Shown piece by piece: positions 44,093 to 46,175 of a stretch of 46,175 bases of DNA. The translations under genes were made by a program, and so were the position numbers. The stretch is from NCBI RefSeq assembly GCF_030065675.1, contig NZ_JASJDK010000026.1, positions 1 through 46,175 of the forward strand. Direction: 5' to 3'. The notes beneath the pieces were generated by a model. It was not told the DNA's origin and did no database searches. It saw only the letters and a list, made by a program, of their open reading frames with translations. This DNA comes from Mastigocoleus sp. MO_188.B34. GTDB lineage: Bacteria; Cyanobacteriota; Cyanobacteriia; Cyanobacteriales; Nostocaceae. Position 1 is the stretch's first letter; the number at the start of each line of letters is the position of its first letter.

Positions 44093-44470
44093 TTGAATAA
44101 TTGAGATTTATTGTTTAGAAAATATGAAGAGAAAAGCATTTAATTAATAATAATAGGAATTCAAATTTAAATCCTAGATTATCAAAGATTTTGAAAACTG
44201 ATTTGCTTCTTCTCTTTGCTTCACATATATAAATATTATTTTGATTCAATAATATTGAAAATTAAATATTTTTAGGTAATATCCTAATTAGAAATTAAAT
44301 ATTTTTAGATATTATTCCAAATATCAAATAGAATGTTCAATATTTTCTAAGCATTATCTACAATTTATAATATTCAATTACAATAAATCTTATAATAAAA
44401 AAATACTAGATTATGATATTCAATAATCTAGTACAAATTTAGATAATATTTTATTTGATTCATTAGCAAC
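44093..44470. repeat. Duplicated noncoding module, copy 2 (upstream of the MABP gene)
   Basis: Homologous to 40541-40915 over its whole length, in the same order and orientation, with scattered substitutions and small indels. It directly precedes the MABP gene start, as copy 1 precedes lanA. Confidence 0.8.
44397..44433 (-). terminator. Intrinsic terminator in module copy 2
   Basis: On the minus strand TACTAGATTA pairs with TAATCTAGTA and is followed by seven T. Compared with copy 1 one base pair of the stem has changed from T-A to C-G on both sides, so the stem is conserved by a compensatory change. Confidence 0.82.
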
Positions 44471-44591
44471 TCATAGTTAATTTCTTAGTAAAACTTTATA
44501 ATAATGTATAAAACCTTGTTTTTCTCTCCAACTTTTAAGAATAGTTCTGTGATAATTTTGTTGAACCCTTAACTTAAATAATCAATAATAA

Positions 44592-44826
44592 TTAGGGCTT
44601 ACTGTTCGCGTAGCGTTAGCTAAAAAAATAGAATTTTGCGAATCTAGAAGCCACAAAGCTTGCAAAATATTAGTTTTATCCCTTAGTTTCTAATTTATCC
44701 AGGGATATCGGGGACTAAAGTGCAAGGTTGTTAAGACTATAAACGTTATTTCTTTGCACTTGTTTGGTCCAAAAAGCTTAAAACCCTTGTCTGTTATAAC
44801 TTACACTGTTGTTCAGTAAGCCCTAA
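44592..44826. mobile_element. 235-bp MITE-like element
   Basis: TTAGGGCTTACTG at 44592-44604 is the exact reverse complement of CAGTAAGCCCTAA at 44814-44826. The interior has no open frame. The flanks are TA-rich; a short target duplication cannot be decided. Confidence 0.65.
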
Positions 44827-44838
44827 TAACTATTCCCG

Positions 44839-45096
44839 TCAAGCATTCAAGCTTTGCCGATCAAGGTAGCAAATAGCGCGAAAACGTAAACCAATTAATT
44901 GGTCATAAAGAGGATTGAATTTACACAAGGGTGGTATGTAGATAATTAGTTCCCCAAATAGTTTTATTTCACTTTCAAATGGGCAAGAAGCTGGGATTAC
45001 TCGGCACAAAAATCGTGCCAATTTGTAATTATGAATTTCGAGCGCATCAAGTTTTTTTCGTATCGGTAAAAGTAAATCTAATTTATGTATGTTCAT
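44839..45096 (-). CDS. Mo-dependent nitrogenase C-terminal-domain protein
   Basis: 85 residues after AAAGGAA. It matches the small cyanobacterial family named for the C-terminus of Mo-dependent nitrogenase: LDALEIHNYKLARFLCRVIP, CPFESEIKLFG, IPPLCKFNPLYDQ, GLRFRAICYL. Stand-alone copies are common in cyanobacteria and their role is not known; no nitrogenase gene is nearby. The Cys residues in ASCPFE and PPLCK are conserved. The protein ends shortly after YLDRQ, where relatives often have a few more residues, and the stop lies next to the MITE, which may have trimmed it. Confidence 0.85.
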   Translation of the reverse strand: MNIHKLDLLLPIRKKLDALEIHNYKLARFLCRVIPASCPFESEIKLFGELIIYIPPLCKFNPLYDQLIGLRFRAICYLDRQSLNA

Positions 45097-45265
45097 ACTA
45101 CATTTCCTTTAGATTACAAATTTGATGATGAGATAAGTTCAAAGTTGCTCTACACGTAACTCGGTTAAAAAAACCTTTTTATCTGAAAGAAAGTAGAATT
45201 TTAATATAACTTTATAAAATAGTATAATTAGTTTGAAGTGTTATATACAGCACATGTTTGTATGA

Positions 45266-46039
45266 AAAAACATTGTCCTGATTAGTACTTTTATAGCGTG
45301 TCACGCTAGTGACAAAACACCTTGGGCTATTAAGGGAGTGAAGGAATGGTTGTGGATTTTTGCTTCTACAGATTTTGCTCTATTTCATGCCGCAGATACA
45401 CCTTCTCGTGCAGAACTGGAGAATATTCTTGGCTTGAAATACAGTGGTTTACTTAGTTCAGACGATTATTGTGTCTATAATGGCTATGATGTGAAAGCTC
45501 AACAGAAATGTTTGGCACATCTACGCCGGCACTTCAAAAAACTGATTAAGCTTCCAGGTTTGAATAACCAACAAATTGGGGAAAAGTTCGTCAAACTAAT
45601 TGATGAAGCATTTAAGAATTACAGCTTATTTCAAAAAAACCAAAATTCAAGAGAATTTTTTTCTTGGGGTTCCAAGTTTAAAGTTAAAGTTGAATCCTCC
45701 ATTGGTAAGTGGCTCAATAAAGCAGGAGGAGATGCAGGCAGACTTTTACGTTCCTTACGAGATAAAGCTCATCAATGGTGGTATTTCTTAGACCATCCAG
45801 AAGTCCCTCCAGATAATAACTTGGCAGAGCGAACGCTTAGGCTAGCAGTAACAAAAAGAAAAGTTAGTGGAGGTTCCCGTTCCATGGAGCGGTTTAAAAA
45901 TACTGCCAATTTATTGACGGTAGTACAAACTTGTCGTCGTCAAGAACGTTCCGTAATTGAATTTTTTGAGCAAGCTATAAAAGCTATGGCGAATCATGAT
46001 GTGCAACCACCATCTTTAATACCTCAAGTTGAGACCTGA
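45266..46039 (+). pseudogene. IS66-family transposase, 5'-truncated
   Basis: About 250 codons of the DDE half of an IS66 TnpC. The first Asp region survives in a frame open from 45266 (SDKTPWAIKGVKEWLW, normally DET), the second in LLSSDDYCVYNGYD and the Glu in DNNLAERTLRL; the C-terminal block VSGGSRSMERFKNTANLL is intact. A full TnpC is about 480-520 residues; the N-terminal zinc-finger and coiled parts are missing, and no ATG lies at the beginning of the frame (first usable start GTG at 45338). No TnpA or TnpB. Probably a non-functional remnant. Confidence 0.88.
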
Positions 46040-46087
46040 ATCCTTACCATTTTGATTCCCCTTTTTTTCTAACAATTTAACTGAATT

Positions 46088-46146
46088 AATAAGCAAAAAT
46101 GTGAATGAAAATAATGACAATGAATCCAATTTTTGCTTATTTTTTA
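46088..46146 (+). terminator. Terminator after the IS66 remnant
   Basis: AATAAGCAAAAAT at 46088-46100 pairs exactly with ATTTTTGCTTATT at 46129-46141, followed by T-rich sequence. The loop is 28 nt. Confidence 0.65.
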
Positions 46147-46175
46147 ATAACTATTTTATGCTGACTGCACTCTAG

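Noticed and set aside
44839-45096. A nitrogenase locus
   Set aside because: Only the small stand-alone C-terminal-domain family is present; no nif genes are in the window.
45266-46039. Complete IS66 element
   Set aside because: The N-terminal half of TnpC and the tnpA/tnpB genes are missing, and no terminal inverted repeats could be paired in the window.

Overview
The window looks like a chromosomal segment of a filamentous, probably heterocystous (Nostocales-type) cyanobacterium. The evidence is AT-rich DNA with scattered HIP1 octamers (GCGATCGC), many short tandemly repeated 7- to 15-mers between genes, dispersed palindromes, and typical genes: a biliverdin reductase BvdR, a plant-type 2Fe-2S ferredoxin, a Dps ferritin-like protein, sulfiredoxin, a stand-alone Mo-nitrogenase C-terminal-domain protein, and PurS/PurQ.

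Layout. 1-660: the 3' end of a group II intron (domains V and VI) against a broken transposase fragment. 660-8.7 kb: housekeeping genes (M23 murein hydrolase, tRNA-Arg(CCG), Dps, sulfiredoxin, SpoIID-like protein, ferredoxin, BvdR, a membrane pentapeptide-repeat protein). 9.8-13 kb: a TPR lipoprotein and two peptidoglycan-binding cell-wall hydrolases (M15-like and Amidase_3). 13.3-16.7 kb: a small unknown protein and a CHAT-protease/NB-ARC STAND protein. 17-23.8 kb: ComB-like phosphatase, two paralogous secreted proteins, PurQ, PurS, a Fur-family (probably Zur) regulator, and an NfeD/SPFH pair. 24.2-28.6 kb: PP2C phosphatase, DUF547 protein, glycosyltransferase, and a rhodanese gene broken by a 56-bp palindromic element. 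28.7-32.9 kb: a REP-associated tyrosine transposase (RAYT) and a membrane NACHT NTPase with an FGE-sulfatase-like C-terminus. 33.1-36.3 kb: a seven-helix TspO/MBR-like protein, a secreted basic protein, an AraC-family regulator and a lipoprotein.

The most distinctive part is 36.5-44.5 kb, all on the minus strand. It holds a class II lanthipeptide synthetase (LanM) whose cyclase has the Cys-Cys-Gly zinc motif of prochlorosin-type promiscuous enzymes, and one Nif11-leader precursor with a 19-residue core (3 Thr, 3 Cys). A perfect 17-bp hairpin lies between them. Upstream is an array of small, partly decayed genes of unknown role: an uncharacterised GGW/EFDF domain in four copies, META domains, and a frameshifted MABP-domain gene. 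A ~375-bp noncoding module (terminator plus presumed promoter) is present twice, once before the precursor and once before the MABP gene. Its terminator stem carries a compensatory base change, so the two operons probably share control.

The window ends with a MITE-like element, the Mo-nitrogenase C-terminal-domain gene and a 5'-truncated IS66 transposase. No LanT/C39 protease-transporter is visible, so precursor export must be encoded elsewhere.
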